A DNA stretch of 64,000 bases from Bathynomus jamesi (taxonomy: Eukaryota > Arthropoda > Malacostraca > Isopoda > Cirolanidae). This document shows, piece after piece, positions 49,429-63,875 of the stretch. Positions within the stretch are counted from its first letter, which is position 1; each line of letters begins with the position of its first letter. The notes beneath the pieces are model-generated. The model saw nothing but the letters and a program-made list of their open reading frames with translations. It made no database searches and had not been told where the DNA came from. The stretch covers positions 1 to 64,000 of the forward strand of contig JAJOZX010017372.1 of NCBI GenBank assembly GCA_023014485.1. Reading direction: 5' to 3'. The position numbers and the translations under genes were made by a program.

Positions 49429-51736
49429 CTTGAACTCTATCAAGTATTCTGAAACTGAAAATGAAACTTAACTGTCTAACTTGAACGCTTGTCAAGTAAA
49501 GATTAACTGAAATTCTATCCAAAACTCGCTTATGCGATTTTGGTTTCTTATGTAAAAATGGACATTCGAACATAAAACTATACGAACATAAGTATTGCAT
49601 GAAGACAATGAATCCATATAATGATGGTGTAGGAATTGTTCATTGTTCACTTTTTACATTGCTCTCCCCTTTTTTTTTTTAAAATGATATTTATACAATA
49701 ATATAATAAAATTAATACAATACAATACAATTGAGAAAATAACATCGTAACTAATTCAAGTTAGGTGACGAATTTTTCTTTACATTACAAGTTTTATACA
49801 GAACAAGTGAGTTATTATATAATATAAAAGGATACAAAGATTAATACTTTAATTTTTAGACAACAATTAAGCTAGACAAAGAATGATATTGTTACATTTT
49901 TTTACAAAAAAAAATTATTTTTCTGTGGGAAAAATTATGTACTAATGAATAGGTAAAAGGGAAAAACGTAAATCGTACAATCTATAAACTAATTTTTATT
50001 GACTAGCGTTGGTAAAAATAGAATTACGTAATGGATGATGTATAGACCTGTAGTCTAGTGTGTATTTGGGTGTATTAGGTATAAAGTGTGTATCTGATAA
50101 TTTCGAGAGACAGATTAAGTTGAGAGGATTGTTCAATTAACTGAATAAATGCTGAGCAGATATATTAGAAAGCAAAAATGATTAAAACTAAATAGCATAG
50201 TTTGCACTTACGTAATGAAATAGTTTTATTGTGATATTCAATGATTTTAGCATAAGGTTTGTAGGTATATAGTATATATATAGTGTGCATGCATTTTTAT
50301 TAACTGTTATAGGTACAAATCGAATTACGTAGTGGATGATGTATAGACCTGTGGTCAAATGTGTATTTATGTTTATTGGGTACAAAGTGTGTATTTTATA
50401 ATTTCGAGACACAGATTAAATTCGACTACTAAAATTCATAACCATATACTGTAGTAGTATGTCAATTTGACTATAATTTTCGTTTGATACCTTACAAATG
50501 GTACAATAACAATTTAAGGACAGTTACTCACGATTAATTGAACAAAAGAAAAATAAAAATACAAATTAAAAATATGAATCAATTATGCATTTCAACGAGC
50601 TAAATACAATTTTATAATATTCTAAAAAAATAAAAGTAAATCGAGCCATAGATGAGTTTCGACCAAGAATAAAAAAGTTATTGAAATGGAAGGGAAGCAT
50701 TTCGAACAATCTTTTCTTTTAATAATTTCAATTGAATTTTACATTAAAAATTATTTTATATAATAAAAAAATATATTAGAAAGGTTTAATAATTTTTGCC
50801 TCTTAAGTAGAAAAATTATATACTCTTTCGTTGAATGTTGATAGAATTTGAATTATTTGATTTTTTTTTTTTTTTTTTAAATCTGAAAAACTGTTTGCAT
50901 ATAGACAAATACATCTGTTTTATTGTGTAGAAGTTTTATTAAAAATTAAATGATTGAAATTTAGGGTATGTGCGGTCATACGGGTAAATTTCCCGATCGT
51001 ACAGAGCAGGATAAATTAGGTACATGATCGATTAATTGTTACGCTATTTATGTCATCATATAATCAAAATAATTATAAAACTCGTTAAAAACTTTTGTAA
51101 AAACGGTTTTGGTCGACACTGGGTTCAACTGGGGTTGGGGTGTTAAAATAAAAATAAAATAAAAAAAAAAGTTTGGAGTACTACATTCGGGGGAATTGAG
51201 TGACTAAGCGGGGGATATAAGTCTGAAATTGACAATAAGTCTTTCGTGAGCACTTTTTTTTTTTTTTTTTTTTTAAAGATTGCTTGTCACACTACTTAGA
51301 ACAAAAATTAAAAAAGTTGAACAAACGGAGGGACGGCATGTTCCTCATATACATTATAATAATTACCAAAATCGTTACAAACAATTATAAAAACTGTTTT
51401 GGTCACAAACAATGAAATGTCATTTTACCTATATATTTATATACGCAACAATGGCATGAAAAGAAAAGACAGATAGGTCAATTTTCTTCTCACAAACAAA
51501 AAAAGATTAACTAAAGACACAAACGGGTCAATTCAGGTTGAATTTAATTCTCTTTTACAACAAAAAAAAGTTTGAATTAAATTCTTAAATTACATTTTCT
51601 TAAATTAAATTCTCTGAAATTACAAAGGAAAAGTTGAATTCAATTGACTGCATTGAAAACTTGGGACTTGAAAACTAACTTCGACTTAAAAACTAACTTT
51701 GACTTGAACTCTCTAACTTCAAATAAAACACTCTGG

Positions 51737-51806
51737 CTTCGAATATAACTGACTTCGAATATAACTCTGACTTCGAATATAACTCTGACTTCGAATATAA
51801 CTTTGA
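51737..51806 (+). repeat. 18-bp minisatellite, unit 9 right part: 4 copies
   Basis: A 16-bp first copy and three 18-bp copies, the last with CTTTGA in place of CTCTGA. Its copy number differs from the left-part tract in the same composite unit. Confidence 0.92.
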
Positions 51807-52356
51807 CTTGAACTCTATCAAGTATTCTGAAACTGAAAATGAAACTTAACTGTCTAACTTGAACGCTTGTCAAGTGAAGTTTAACTGAAAATGGAAAATG
51901 ACTGCACTTGATCATTATCAAGTGGAGACGATTAACCTCTGTTTTGGTTGACCCTCTTGGTGCAACCTTCTGACTTGAAAAACTGACTTGAAAAACTGAC
52001 TTAAAAAAAATGACTTCAAAAAAATGACTTCAAAAAAATGACTTCAAAAAAATGACTTCAAAATTACTTCAAGTATCTTTATAAATCTCTGGGGTTTGGT
52101 TATCCCTTTTGGTTACAACCAACTGAAACTGTCTGAAAACTGAAAATGGAACTTGAAACTGCTTCAAGTAACTCTATAACTCTATAAACTCTCTCTAAAC
52201 TCTCTCTCTCTCTCTCTAATTTGCAAGTCAATTCAATTCAGTAATTGGAAAAAATTTGCAAACAAAAATAAAAAAAATGTAAACATTTCACTCGAATGTA
52301 CGGGAAGGTACATAAAATAAAATTATTCTATACTGAATATAATAGTGCAAATAACT

Positions 52357-52683
52357 GTGACAATTGACTCTGCGACAATTGACTCTGCGACAATTGACTC
52401 TGCGACAATTGAACTCTCTGACAATTAACTCTCTTGAAATTAACTCTCTTTGAAATTAACTCTCTTTGAAATTAACTTCTCTTTTGAAATTAACTCTCTT
52501 TGAAATTAACTCCCTTTGAAATTAACTCCTTTGAAATTAACTCTCTTTGAAATTAAGTCTGTTACAATTAACTCTCTGTGTTACAATTAACTCTGTGTTA
52601 CAATTAACTCTGTTACAATTAACTCTCTGTTACAATTAACTCTGTTACAATTAACTCTCTGTTACAATTAACTCTGTTAAAAT
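52357..52683 (+). repeat. 15-17-bp minisatellite, unit 9 right part (~327 bp)
   Basis: The first family is contracted to about four copies and the middle family has extra CTCCTTTGAAATTAA variants. Confidence 0.93.
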
Positions 52684-52841
52684 TACTGTTTCAATAAAAA
52701 AAAGTGTATCACTGGTGTCTGAAGTGTTCACTGTGTTTTGTGTTAAATTCTGGTTTGATACTCATTATTAACTGTTAATAATAGTGACTTTTCAAATGTT
52801 TATAAATTACTTAAAAAAAAAACTGTACTTAACAAAATTTT

Positions 52842-53777
52842 CTATGGGGAAATCCTTGAGACGTGTCCTGAAGACGTCTTGCTGGCTACTTCTTCTTGGA
52901 TGAAAACTAGGCGTGGAGAACTTGGAGTCGTGACACACCAGTTCAAGGGTGGATGTTACGAACAAGAAGTCGTGACACGCCGGTCAACTGGTTTTATCCT
53001 GATGCAGGGTAATTTCTATCTTGGCCAAAGAGTGACCTCTTCTTAAAGTAATCTTCTTCTTAAAGTAATCTTCTTCTTAAAGTAATCTTCTTCTTAAAAT
53101 AATCTTTTTATCCTGGTGCAGGGTAATTTCTATATTGGCCAAAGAGTGGCCTCTTCTTAAAATCCTCTTCTAAAAATAATCTTCTTAAAATCTGTTAAGA
53201 TCCTCTTCTTCTATGTCCCTATGGGGTGCTTCGACGTCGACGGGGCGTTCTTGATTTTTATCCTGATGCAGGGTAATTTCTATTCTTGGCCAAAGAGTGG
53301 CCTCTTCTTAAAATCTTCTTGTTAAAATATTCTGGTTAAAATCTTCTGGTTAAAATCTTCTGGTTAAAATCTTCTGGTTGAGGGTCTCGAAGACTGGAAG
53401 AATCCTGGAGTCGTGAAGATCATGGTTAAATGGTCTGGAAGACTGGAAGAATCCTGGAGTCGTGAAGATCCTGGTTAAAGGGTCTAGTCTTGTTATGTTC
53501 CTTCTTCTATGTGTTTATCCTGGTATAGGGTCGCCAGACTGTTACCCCCCCTTTTATGGCCCTGAGTCGGTTCGGATTCGACGGGGGGTTCTGGTTAGGA
53601 GGCTGCAACGGATATTTCTTCTATAACATTCTAATTCTTTTCGGTCGCCACTTGTTAAACTCTTGGCTACAGACTCGCCAGACTGTTATGCCGATATCTT
53701 CTATGGTGCTTGGGTTGTCTCTTAATTTGGGCAAAGGGTCGCCAATTTTTAATTCTTCTCTTTTTATAATACTCTGA
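52842..53777 (+). repeat. GC-richer hairpin-module block, unit 9
   Basis: The single such block in the composite unit. It has one extra TAAAGTAATCTTCTTCT copy near 53,060-53,090 and a G-to-A change in the first hairpin (GAGTGACC). Confidence 0.85.
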
Positions 53778-56700
53778 TACTTTCTCTGATACTAAAATTA
53801 TCGACTTTTCTCTTTTATAACTTGACTTGACTGACTGAGTTCCTGAAGAGAGTACGGCTCGAAGGGGAAAATAAAAAGTTTCTCTTACATTTAGTTTACT
53901 TCTCCAAATGTACAGTTAGTTCTCTGAATTTACAGGGGTAGAGGTTCGACCTCTTTCGACCATGGCTCAGGCCGGAATCTAAAAAATATTAAGAATGCAA
54001 GGGGCCTCTGCCCCCTCCTAATGAGGTGCTAATATGAAGTCTAATGAAGAAGAGCCTTAAATGAAGTAGCGCCTAATTTTACAAGTACATGTATAATATA
54101 GCCTAAATGTTTGGGGGAGTCAGTCGAAGGTTAAGTTTCCCCCCTTTTTTTAAACACATCAGATGTTTTTGAATGATTGCAAATAAGAATTTAAAAAATA
54201 AAAATAAAAACTAATTTGTATTTTTCGCCGAGTCTATATTTATGAAGGCGATATCATTTCGTAATAGTACACATGTACAAATTAAGTACATGACTGAGTA
54301 CGTATTAATTTTGGTTCATTACAATTACGATTACAATTACCAATTTTCATATTCACTTGTTGTTTAATTACACTTCCATTTTGAAGTACATTCTTACATG
54401 ATAAATTAAATCATTACATTTAATTACAGTTTCAATGAAGTACATTACAAGTTATTGTTAATTACAGTTTCATTAAAGTACATTACGTTATATTAAATTA
54501 AAGTATTACAGTTAATTACAATTAAACAGTTACTATAACTTTGTTTTGTTTTTACAGTGTTTCTTATTAATAGACAATTAAGATGTTAAATATAATACAA
54601 CGTACATGGCACTTACGAGATAATTTATTTACGAAATAATATGCTATAATATGTTATGAATTTGAAATCAGAGCGAACGGAGGTATTTTATCTTTGAGGC
54701 GCTCGACTCTGTCGTCGTGAGCGGAATTCGATCTTACTAAGCATTTTTTTGAGTTCACCTCGGGAGGTCATATAATTAAAAATAAAAATGAAAAAAATAA
54801 TACGAGAACGTTTTTTCGCGTTCTCGAACGAACGCCCAAAGTTTCGCGCGTCACAAATTGACACGAGTAAACATAGACTGATAAGTTGATAGGGCATAAG
54901 TAGACAATAGGTAGATGAATGAATAAGTAATAAAATTAATAAAGGATAGCGGTCAAGAAAGAACATGAATGTAAGTATGAGTATGGTTGAATAATAATGT
55001 TTATACTACATAACATATAAATAATGACTTCTATAGAGTGTTTCGTCCTTAGCATGATGTTAAAGAATTTTCATACATTGGATACTAGATATATGATGAA
55101 GGGAAAATGTGACGTCATAGTTATTGAATTTTTACGTATAGTACAAATCATTATTAGGAAGATTTACAAGAACAAATTAGAGACGAAGAGTGGGAAACGT
55201 AAAGAGAATAAAGTTATTTTATGACGTCATAGTGTATAAGTCATTATTAGAAGATGAATTAGAAAAATACAGGAATGAATAAAGACGTACAAATCGAAAT
55301 TCTATCCAAAACTCGCTTATGCGATTTTGGTTTCTTATGTAAAAATGGACATTCGAACATAAAAACTATACGAACATAAGTATTGCATGAAGACAATGAA
55401 TCCATATAATGATGGTGTAGGAATTGTTCATTGTTCACTTTTACATTGCTCTCCCTTTTTTTTTTTAAATGATATTTATACAATAATATAATAAAATTAA
55501 TACAATACAATACAATTGAGAAAATAACATCGTAACTAATTCAAGTTAGGTGACGAATTTTTCTTACATTACAAGTTTTATACAGAACAAGTGAGTTATT
55601 ATATAATATAAAAGGATACAAAGATTAATACTTTAATTTTTAGACAACAATTAAGCTAGACAAAGAATGATATTGTTACATTTTTTTACAAAAAAAAATT
55701 ATTTTTCTGTGGGAAAAATTATGTACATAATGAATAGGTAAAAGGGAAAAACGTAAATCGTACAATCTATAAACTAATTTTTATTGACTAGCGTTGGTAA
55801 AAATAGAATTACGTAATGGATGATGTATAGACCTGTAGTCTAGTGTGTATTTGGGTGTATTAGGTATAAAGTGTGTATCTGATAATTTCGAGAGACAGAT
55901 TAAGTTGAGAGGATTGTTCAATTAACTGAATAAATGCATGAGCAAGATATATTAGAAAGCAAAAATGATTAAAACTAAATAGCATAGTTTGCACTTACGT
56001 AATGAAATAGTTTTATTGTGATATTCAATGATTTTAGCATAAGGTTTGTAGGTATATAGTATATATATATAGTGTGCATGCATTTTTATTAACTGTTATA
56101 GGTACAAATCGAATTACGTAGTGGATGATGTATAGACCTGTGGTCAAATGTGTATTTATGTTTATTGGGTACAAAGTGTGTATTTTATAATTTCGAGACA
56201 CAGATTAAATTCGACTACTAAAATTCATAACCATATACTGTAGTAGTATGTCAATTTGACTATAATTTTCGTTTGATACCTTACAAATGGTACAATAACA
56301 ATTTAAGGACAGTTACTCACGATTAATTGAACAAAAGAAAAATAAAAATACAAATTAAAAATATGAATCAATTATGCATTTCAACGAGCTAAATACAATT
56401 TTATAATATTCTAAAAAAATAAAAGTAAATCGAGCCATAGATGAGTTTCGACCAAGAATAAAAAAGTTATTGAAATGGAAGGGAAGCATTTCGAACAATC
56501 TTTTCTTTTAATAATTTCAATTGAATTTTACATTAAAAATTATTTTTATATAATAAAAAATATATTAGAAAGGTTTAATAATTTTTGCCTCTTAAGTAGA
56601 AAAATTATATACTCTTTCGTTGAATGTTGATAGAATTTGAATTATTTGATTTTTTTTTTTTTTTTTTAATCTGAAAACTGTTTGCATATAGACAAATACA

Positions 56701-57526
56701 TCTGTTTTATTGTGTAGAAGTTTTATTAAAAATTAAATGATTGAAATTTAGGGTATGTGCGGTCATACGGGTAAATTTCCCGATCGTACAGAGCAGGATA
56801 AATTAGGTACATGATCGATTAATTGTTACGCTATTTATGTCATCATATAATCAAAATAATTATAAAACTCGTTAAAAACTTTTGTAAAAACGGTTTTGGT
56901 CGACACTGGGTTCAACTGGGGTTGGGGTGTTAAAATAAAAATAAAATAAAAAAAACAAAGTTTGGAGTACTACATTCGGGGGAATTGAGTGACTAAGCGG
57001 GGGATATAAGTCTGAAATTGACAATAACTCTTTCGTGAGCACTTTTTTTTTTTTTTTTTTTTTAAAGATTGCTTGTCACACTACTTAGAACAAAAATTAA
57101 AAAAGTTGAACAAACGGAGGGACGGCATGTTCCTCATATACATTATAATAATTACCAAAATCGTTACAAACAATTATAAAAACTGTTTTGGTCACAAACA
57201 ATGAAATGTCATTTTACCTATATATTTATATACGCAACAATGGCATGAAAAGAAAAGACAGATAGGTCAATTTTCTTCTCACAAACAAAAAAAAGATTAA
57301 CTAAAGACACAAACGGGTCAATTCAGGTTGAATTTAATTCTCTTTTACAACAAAAAAAAGTTTGAATTAAATTCTTAAATTACATTTTCTTAAATTAAAT
57401 TCTCTGAAATTACAAAGGAAAAGTTGAATTCAATTGACTGCATTGAAAACTTGGGACTTGAAAACTAACTTCGACTTAAAAACTAACTTTGACTTGAACT
57501 CTCTAACTTCAAATAAAACACTCTGG

Positions 57527-57596
57527 CTTCGAATATAACTGACTTCGAATATAACTCTGACTTCGAATATAACTCTGACTTCGAATATAACTCTGA
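57527..57596 (+). repeat. 18-bp minisatellite, unit 10: 4 copies
   Basis: A 16-bp first copy followed by three full copies. Confidence 0.92.
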
Positions 57597-58140
57597 CTTG
57601 AACTCTATCAAGTATTCTGAAACTGAAAATGAAACTTAACTGTCTAACTTGAACGCTTGTCAAGTGAAGATTAACTGAAAATGGAAAATGACTGCACTTG
57701 ATCATTATCAAGTGGAGACGATTAACCTCTGTTTTGGTTGACCCTCTTGGTGCAACCTTCTGACTTGAAAAACTGACTTCAAAAACTGACTTCAAAAAAA
57801 TGACTTCAAAAAAATGACTTCAAAAAAATGACTTCAAAATTACTTCAAGTATCTTTATAAATCTCTGGGGTTTGGTTGTCCCTTTTGGTTACAACCAACT
57901 GAAACTGTCTGAAAACTGAAAATGGAACTTGAAACTGCTTCAAGTAACTCTATAACTCTATAAACTCTCTCTAAACTCTCTCTAAACTCTCCTCTCTTAA
58001 TTTGCAAGTCAATTCAATTCAGTAATTGGAAAAAATTTGCAAACAAAAAATAAAAAAAAATGTAAACATTTCACTCGAATGTACGGGAAGGTACATAAAA
58101 TAAAATTATTCTATACTGAATATAATAGTGCAAATAACTG

Positions 58141-58508
58141 TGACAATCGACTCTGCGACAATTGACTCTGTGACAATTGACTCTGCGACAATTGACTCTG
58201 CGACAATTGACTCTGCGACAATTGACTCTGCGACAATTAACTCTCTGACAATTAACTCTCTTTGAAATTAACTCTCTTTGAAATTAACTCTCTTTGAAAT
58301 TAACTTCTCTTTGAAATTAACTCTTTGAAATTAACTCCCTTTGAAATTAACTCCCTTTGAAATTAACTCTCTTGAAATTAACTCTCTACAATTAACTCTC
58401 TGTGTTACAATTAACTCTCTGTGTTACAATTAACTCTGTTACAATTAACTCTCTGTTACAATTAACTCTGTTACAATTAACTCTCTGTTACAATTAACTC
58501 TGTTAAAA
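58141..58508 (+). repeat. 15-17-bp minisatellite, unit 10 (~368 bp)
   Basis: The middle family has two adjacent CTCCCTTTGAAATTAA copies, a private duplication. Confidence 0.93.
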
Positions 58509-58664
58509 TTACTGTTTCAATAAAAAAAAGTGTATCACTGGTGTCTGAAGTGTTCACTGTGTTTTGTGTTAAATTCTGGTTTGATACTCATTATTAACTG
58601 TTAATAATATGACTTTTCAAATGTTTATAAATTACTTAAAAAAAAAACTGTACTTAAAAATTTT

Positions 58665-59598
58665 CTATGGGGAAATCCTTGAGACGTGTCCTGAAGACGT
58701 CTTGCTGGCTACTTCTTCTTGGATGAAAACTAGGCGTGGAGAACTTGGAGTCGTGACACACCAGTTCAAGGGTGGATGTTACGAACAAGAAGTCGTGACA
58801 CGCCGGTCAACTGGTTTTATCCTGATGCAGGGTAATTTCTATCTTGGCCAAAGAGTGGCCTCTTCTTAAAGTAATCTTCTTCTTAAAGTAATCTTCTTCT
58901 TAAAGTAATTCTTCTTAAAATAATCTTTTTATCCTGGTGCAGGGTAATTTCTATATTGGCCAAAGAGTGGCCTCTTCTTAAAATCCTCTTCTAAAAATAA
59001 TCTTCTTAAAATCTGTTAAGATCCTCTTCTTCTATGTCCCTATGGGGTGCTTCGACGTCGACGGGGCGTTCTTGATTTTTATCCTGATGCAGGGTAATTT
59101 CTATTCTTGGCCAAAGAGTGGCCTCTTCTTAAAATCTTCTTGTTAAAATCTTCTGGTTAAAATCTTCTGGTTAAAATCTTCTGGTTAAAATCTTCTGGTT
59201 GAGGGTCTGGAAGACTGGAAGAATCCTGGAGTCGTGAAGATCCTGGTTAAATGGTCTGGAAGACTGGAAGAATCCTGGAGTCGTGAAGATCCTGGTTAAA
59301 GGGTCTAGTCTTGTTATGTTCCTTCTTCTATGTGTTTATCCTGGTATAGGGTCGCCAGACTGTTACCCCCCCCTTTTATGGCCCTGAGTCGGTTCGGATT
59401 CGACGGGGGTTCTGGTTAGGAGGCTGCAACGGATATTTCTTCTATAACATTCTAATTCTTTTCGGTCGCCACTTGTTAAACTCTTGGCTACAGACTCGCC
59501 AGACTGTTATGCCGATATCTTCTATGGTGCTTGGGTTGTCTCTTAATTTGGGCAAAGGGTCGCCAATTTTTAATTCTTCTCTTTTTATAATACTCTGA
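58665..59598 (+). repeat. GC-richer hairpin-module block, unit 10
   Basis: Three modules, with an extra partial TAAAGTAAT copy near 58,900 as in unit 9. Confidence 0.85.
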
Positions 59599-62500
59599 TA
59601 CTTTCTCTGATACTAAAATTATCGACTTTTCTTTTTATAACTTGACTTGACTGACTGAGTTCCTGAAGAGAGTACGGCTCGAAGGGGAAAATAAAAAGTT
59701 TCTCTTACATTTAGTTTACTTCTCCAAATGTACAGTTAGTTCTCTGAATTTACAGGGGTAGAGGTTCGACCTCTTTCGACCATGGCTCAGGCCGGAATCT
59801 AAAAAATATTAAGAAGGCAAGGGGCCTCTGCCCCCTCCTAATGAGGTGCTAATATGAAGTCTAATGAAGAAGAGCCTTAAATGAAGTAGCGCCTAATTTT
59901 ACAAGTACATGTATAATATAGCCTAAATGTTTGGGGGAGACAGTCGAAGGTTAAGTTTCCCCCCTTTTTTTAAACACATCAGATGTTTTTGAATGATTGC
60001 AAATAAGAATTTAAAAAATAAAAATAAAAACTAATTTGTATTTTTCGCCGAGTCTATATTTATGAAGGCGATATCATTTCGTAATAGTACACATGTACAA
60101 ATTAAGTACATGACTGAGTACGTATTAATTTTGGTTCATTACAATTACGATTACAATTACCAATTAATTCATATTCACTTGTTGTTTAATTACACTTCCA
60201 TTTTGAAGTACATTCTTACATGATAAATTAAATCATTACATTTAATTACAGTTTCAATGAAGTACATTACAAGTTATTGTTAATTACAGTTTCATTAAAG
60301 TACATTACGTTATATTAAATTAAAGTATTACAGTTAATTACAATTAAACAGTTACTATAACTTTGTTTTGTTTTTACAGTGTTTCTTATTAATAGACAAT
60401 TAAGATGTTAAATATAATACAACGTACATGGCACTTACGAGATAATTTATTTACGAAATAATATGCTATAATATGTTATGAATTTGAAATCAGAGCGAAC
60501 GGAGGTATTTTATCTTTGAGGCGCTCGACTCTGTCGTCGTGAGCGGAATTCGATCTTACTAAGCATTTTTTTAGTTCACCTCGGGAGGTCATATAATTAA
60601 AAATAAAAATGAAAAAAATAATACGAGAACGTTTTTTTCGCGTTCTCGAACGAACGCCCAAAGTTTCGCGCGTCACAAATTGACACGAGTAAACATAGAC
60701 TGATAAGTTGATAGGGCATAAGTAGACAATAGGTAGATGAATGAATAAGTAATAAAATTAATAAAGGATAGCGGTCAAGAAAGAACATGAATGTAAGTAT
60801 GAGTATGGTTGAATAATAATGTTTATACTACATAACATATAAATAATGACTTCTATAGAGTGTTTCGTCCTTAGCATGATGTTAAAGAATTTTCATACAT
60901 TGGATACTAGATATATGATGAAGGGAAAATGTGACGTCATAGTTATTGAATTTTTACGTATAGTACAAATCATTATTAGGAAGATTTACAAGAACAAATT
61001 AGAGACGAAGAGTGGGAAACGTAAAGAGAATAAAGTTATTTTATGACGTCATCGCTTATGCGATTTTGGTTTCTTATGTAAAAATGGACATTCGAACATA
61101 AAACTATACGAACATAAGTATTGCATGAAGACAATGAATCCATATAATGATGGTGTAGGAATTGTTCATTGTTCACTTTTTACATTGCTCTCCCCTTTTT
61201 TTTTTAAATGATATTTATACAATAATATAATAAAATTATACAATACAATACAATTGAGAAAATAACATCGTAACTAATTCAAGTTAGGTGACGAATTTTT
61301 CTTTACATTACAAGTTTTATACAGAACAAGTGAGTTATTATATAATATAAAAGGATTCAAAGATTAATACTTTAATTTTTAGACAACAATTAAGCTAGAC
61401 AAAGAATGATATTGTTACATTTTTTTACAAAAAAAAATTATTTTTCTGTGGGAAAAATTATGTACATAATGAATAGGTAAAAGGGAAAAACGTAAATCGT
61501 ACAATCTATAAACTAATTTTTATTGACTAGCGTTGGTAAAAATAGAATTACGTAATGGATGATGTATAGACCTGTAGTCTAGTGTGTATTTGGGTGTATT
61601 AGGTATAAAGTGTGTATCTGATAATTTCGAGAGACAGATTAAGTTGAGAGGATTGTTCAATTAACTGAATAAATGCATGAGCAAGATATATTAGAAAGCA
61701 AAAATGATTAAAACTAAATAGCATAGTTTGCACTTACGTAATGAAATAGTTTTATTGTGATATTCAATGATTTTAGCATAAGGTTTGTAGGTATATAGTA
61801 TATATATAGTGTGCATGCATTTTTATTAACTGTTATAGGTACAAATCGAATTACGTAGTGGATGATGTATAGACCTGTGGTCAAATGTGTATTTATGTTT
61901 ATTGGGTACAAAGTGTGTATTTTATAATTTCGAGACACAGATTAAATTCGACTACTAAAATTCATAACCATATACTGTAGTAGTATGTCAATTTGACTAT
62001 AATTTTCGTTTGATACCTTACAAATGGTACAATAACAATTTAAGGACAGTTACTCACGATTAATTGAACAAAAGAAAAATAAAAATACAAATTAAAAATA
62101 TGAATCAATTATGCATTTCAACGAGCTAAATACAATTTTATAATATTCTAAAAAAATAAAAGTAAATCGAGCCATAGATGAGTTTCGACCAAGAATAAAA
62201 AAGTTATTGAAATGGAAGGGAAGCATTTCGAACAATCTTTTCTTTTAATAATTTCAATTGAATTTTACATTAAAAATTATTTTTATATAATAAAAAAATA
62301 TATTAGAAAGGTTTAATAATTTTTGCCTCTTAAGTAGAAAAATTATATACTCTTTCGTTGAATGTTGATAGAATTTGAATTATTTGATTTTTTTTTTTTT
62401 TTTTTAATCTGAAAACTGTTTGCATATAGACAAATACATCTGTTTTATTGTGTAGAAGTTTTATTAAAAATTAAATGATTGAAATTTAGGGTATGTGCGG

Positions 62501-63264
62501 TCATACGGGTAAATTTCCCGATCGTACAGAGCAGGATAAATTAGGTACATGATCGATTAATTGTTACGCTATTTATGTCATCATATAATCAAAATAATTA
62601 TAAAACTCGTTAAAAACTTTTGTAAAAACGGTTTTGGTCGACACTGGGTTCAACTGGGGTTGGGGTGTTAAAATAAAAATAAAATAAAAAAAACAAAGTT
62701 TGGAGTACTACATTCGGGGGAATTGAGTGACTAAGCGGGGGATATAAGTCTGAAATTGACAATAACTCTTTCGTGAGCACTTTTTTTTTTTTTTTTTTTT
62801 TAAAGATTGCTTGTCACACTACTTAGAACAAAAATTAAAAAAGTTGAACAAACGGAGGGACGGCATGTTCCTCATATACATTATAATAATTACCAAAATC
62901 GTTACAAACAATTATAAAAACTGTTTTGGTCACAAACAATGAAATGTCATTTTACCTATATATTTATATACGCAACAATGGCATGAAAAGAAAAGACAGA
63001 TAGGTCAATTTTCTTCTCACAAACAAAAAAAGATTAACTAAAGACACAAACGGGTCAATTCAGGTTGAATTTAATTCTCTTTTACAACAAAAAAAAAGTT
63101 TGAATTAAATTCTTAAATTACATTTTCTTAAATTAAATTCTCTGAAATTACAAAGGAAAAGTTGAATTCAATTGACTGCATTGAAAACTTGGGACTTGAA
63201 AACTAACTTCGACTTAAAAACTAACTTTGACTTGAACTCTCTAACTTCAAATAAAACACTCTGG

Positions 63265-63333
63265 CTTCGAATATAACTGACTTCGAATATAACTCTGACT
63301 TCGAATATAACTCTGACTTCGAATATAACTTGA
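63265..63333 (+). repeat. 18-bp minisatellite, unit 11: 4 copies
   Basis: Copies of 16, 18, 18 and 17 bp; the last reads AACTTGA. Confidence 0.92.
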
Positions 63334-63875
63334 CTTGAACTCTATCAAGTATTCTGAAACTGAAAATGAAACTTAACTGTCTAACTTGAACGCTTGTCAA
63401 GTGAAGATTAACTGAAAATGGAAAATGACTGCACTTGATCATTATCAAGTGGAGACGATTAACCTCTGTTTTGGTTGACCCTCTTGGTGCAACCTTCTGA
63501 CTTGAAAAACTGACTTGAAAAACTGACTTCAAAAAATGACTTCAAAAAAATGACTTCAAAAAATGACAAAAAAATGACTTCAAAATTACTTCAAGTATCT
63601 TTATAAATCTCTGGGGTTTGGTTGTCCCTTTTGGTTACAACCAACTGAAACTGTCTGAAAACTGAAAATGGAACTTGAAACTGCTTCAAGTAACTCTATA
63701 ACTCTATAAACTCTCTCTAAACTCTCTCTCTCTTAATTTGCAAGTCAATTCAATTCAGTAATTGGAAAAAATTTGCAAACAAAAAATTAAAAAAAATGTA
63801 AACATTTCACTCGAATGTACGGGAAGGTACATAAAATAAAATTATTCTATACTGAATATAATAGTGCAAATAACT

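Larger units (their letters stand above)
46179..54030 (+). repeat. Macrosatellite unit 9, rearranged (7,852 bp)
   Basis: A composite of two incomplete copies. The left part (46,179 to about 49,511) follows the unit up to the region after the 18-bp minisatellite, but lacks about 350 bp at about 48,736, where TTTTTG is joined to GGGTGTTAAAAT. At about 49,511 the sequence jumps back to the position equivalent to about 1,267 of unit 1 and then runs normally to the unit end. A GAAA is shared at the jump and a short TTG-type match at the deletion. The GC-richer block occurs once, the AT-rich middle twice. Confidence 0.95.
54031..59850 (+). repeat. Macrosatellite unit 10 (5,820 bp)
   Basis: Complete unit. 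It shares ATAAAATTAATACAATAC and GGATACAAAG near 55,490-55,620 with the right part of unit 9, which points to recent common descent of neighbours. It has four 18-bp minisatellite copies and a small private deletion near 54,343 (CCAATTTTCATATTC). Confidence 0.97.
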
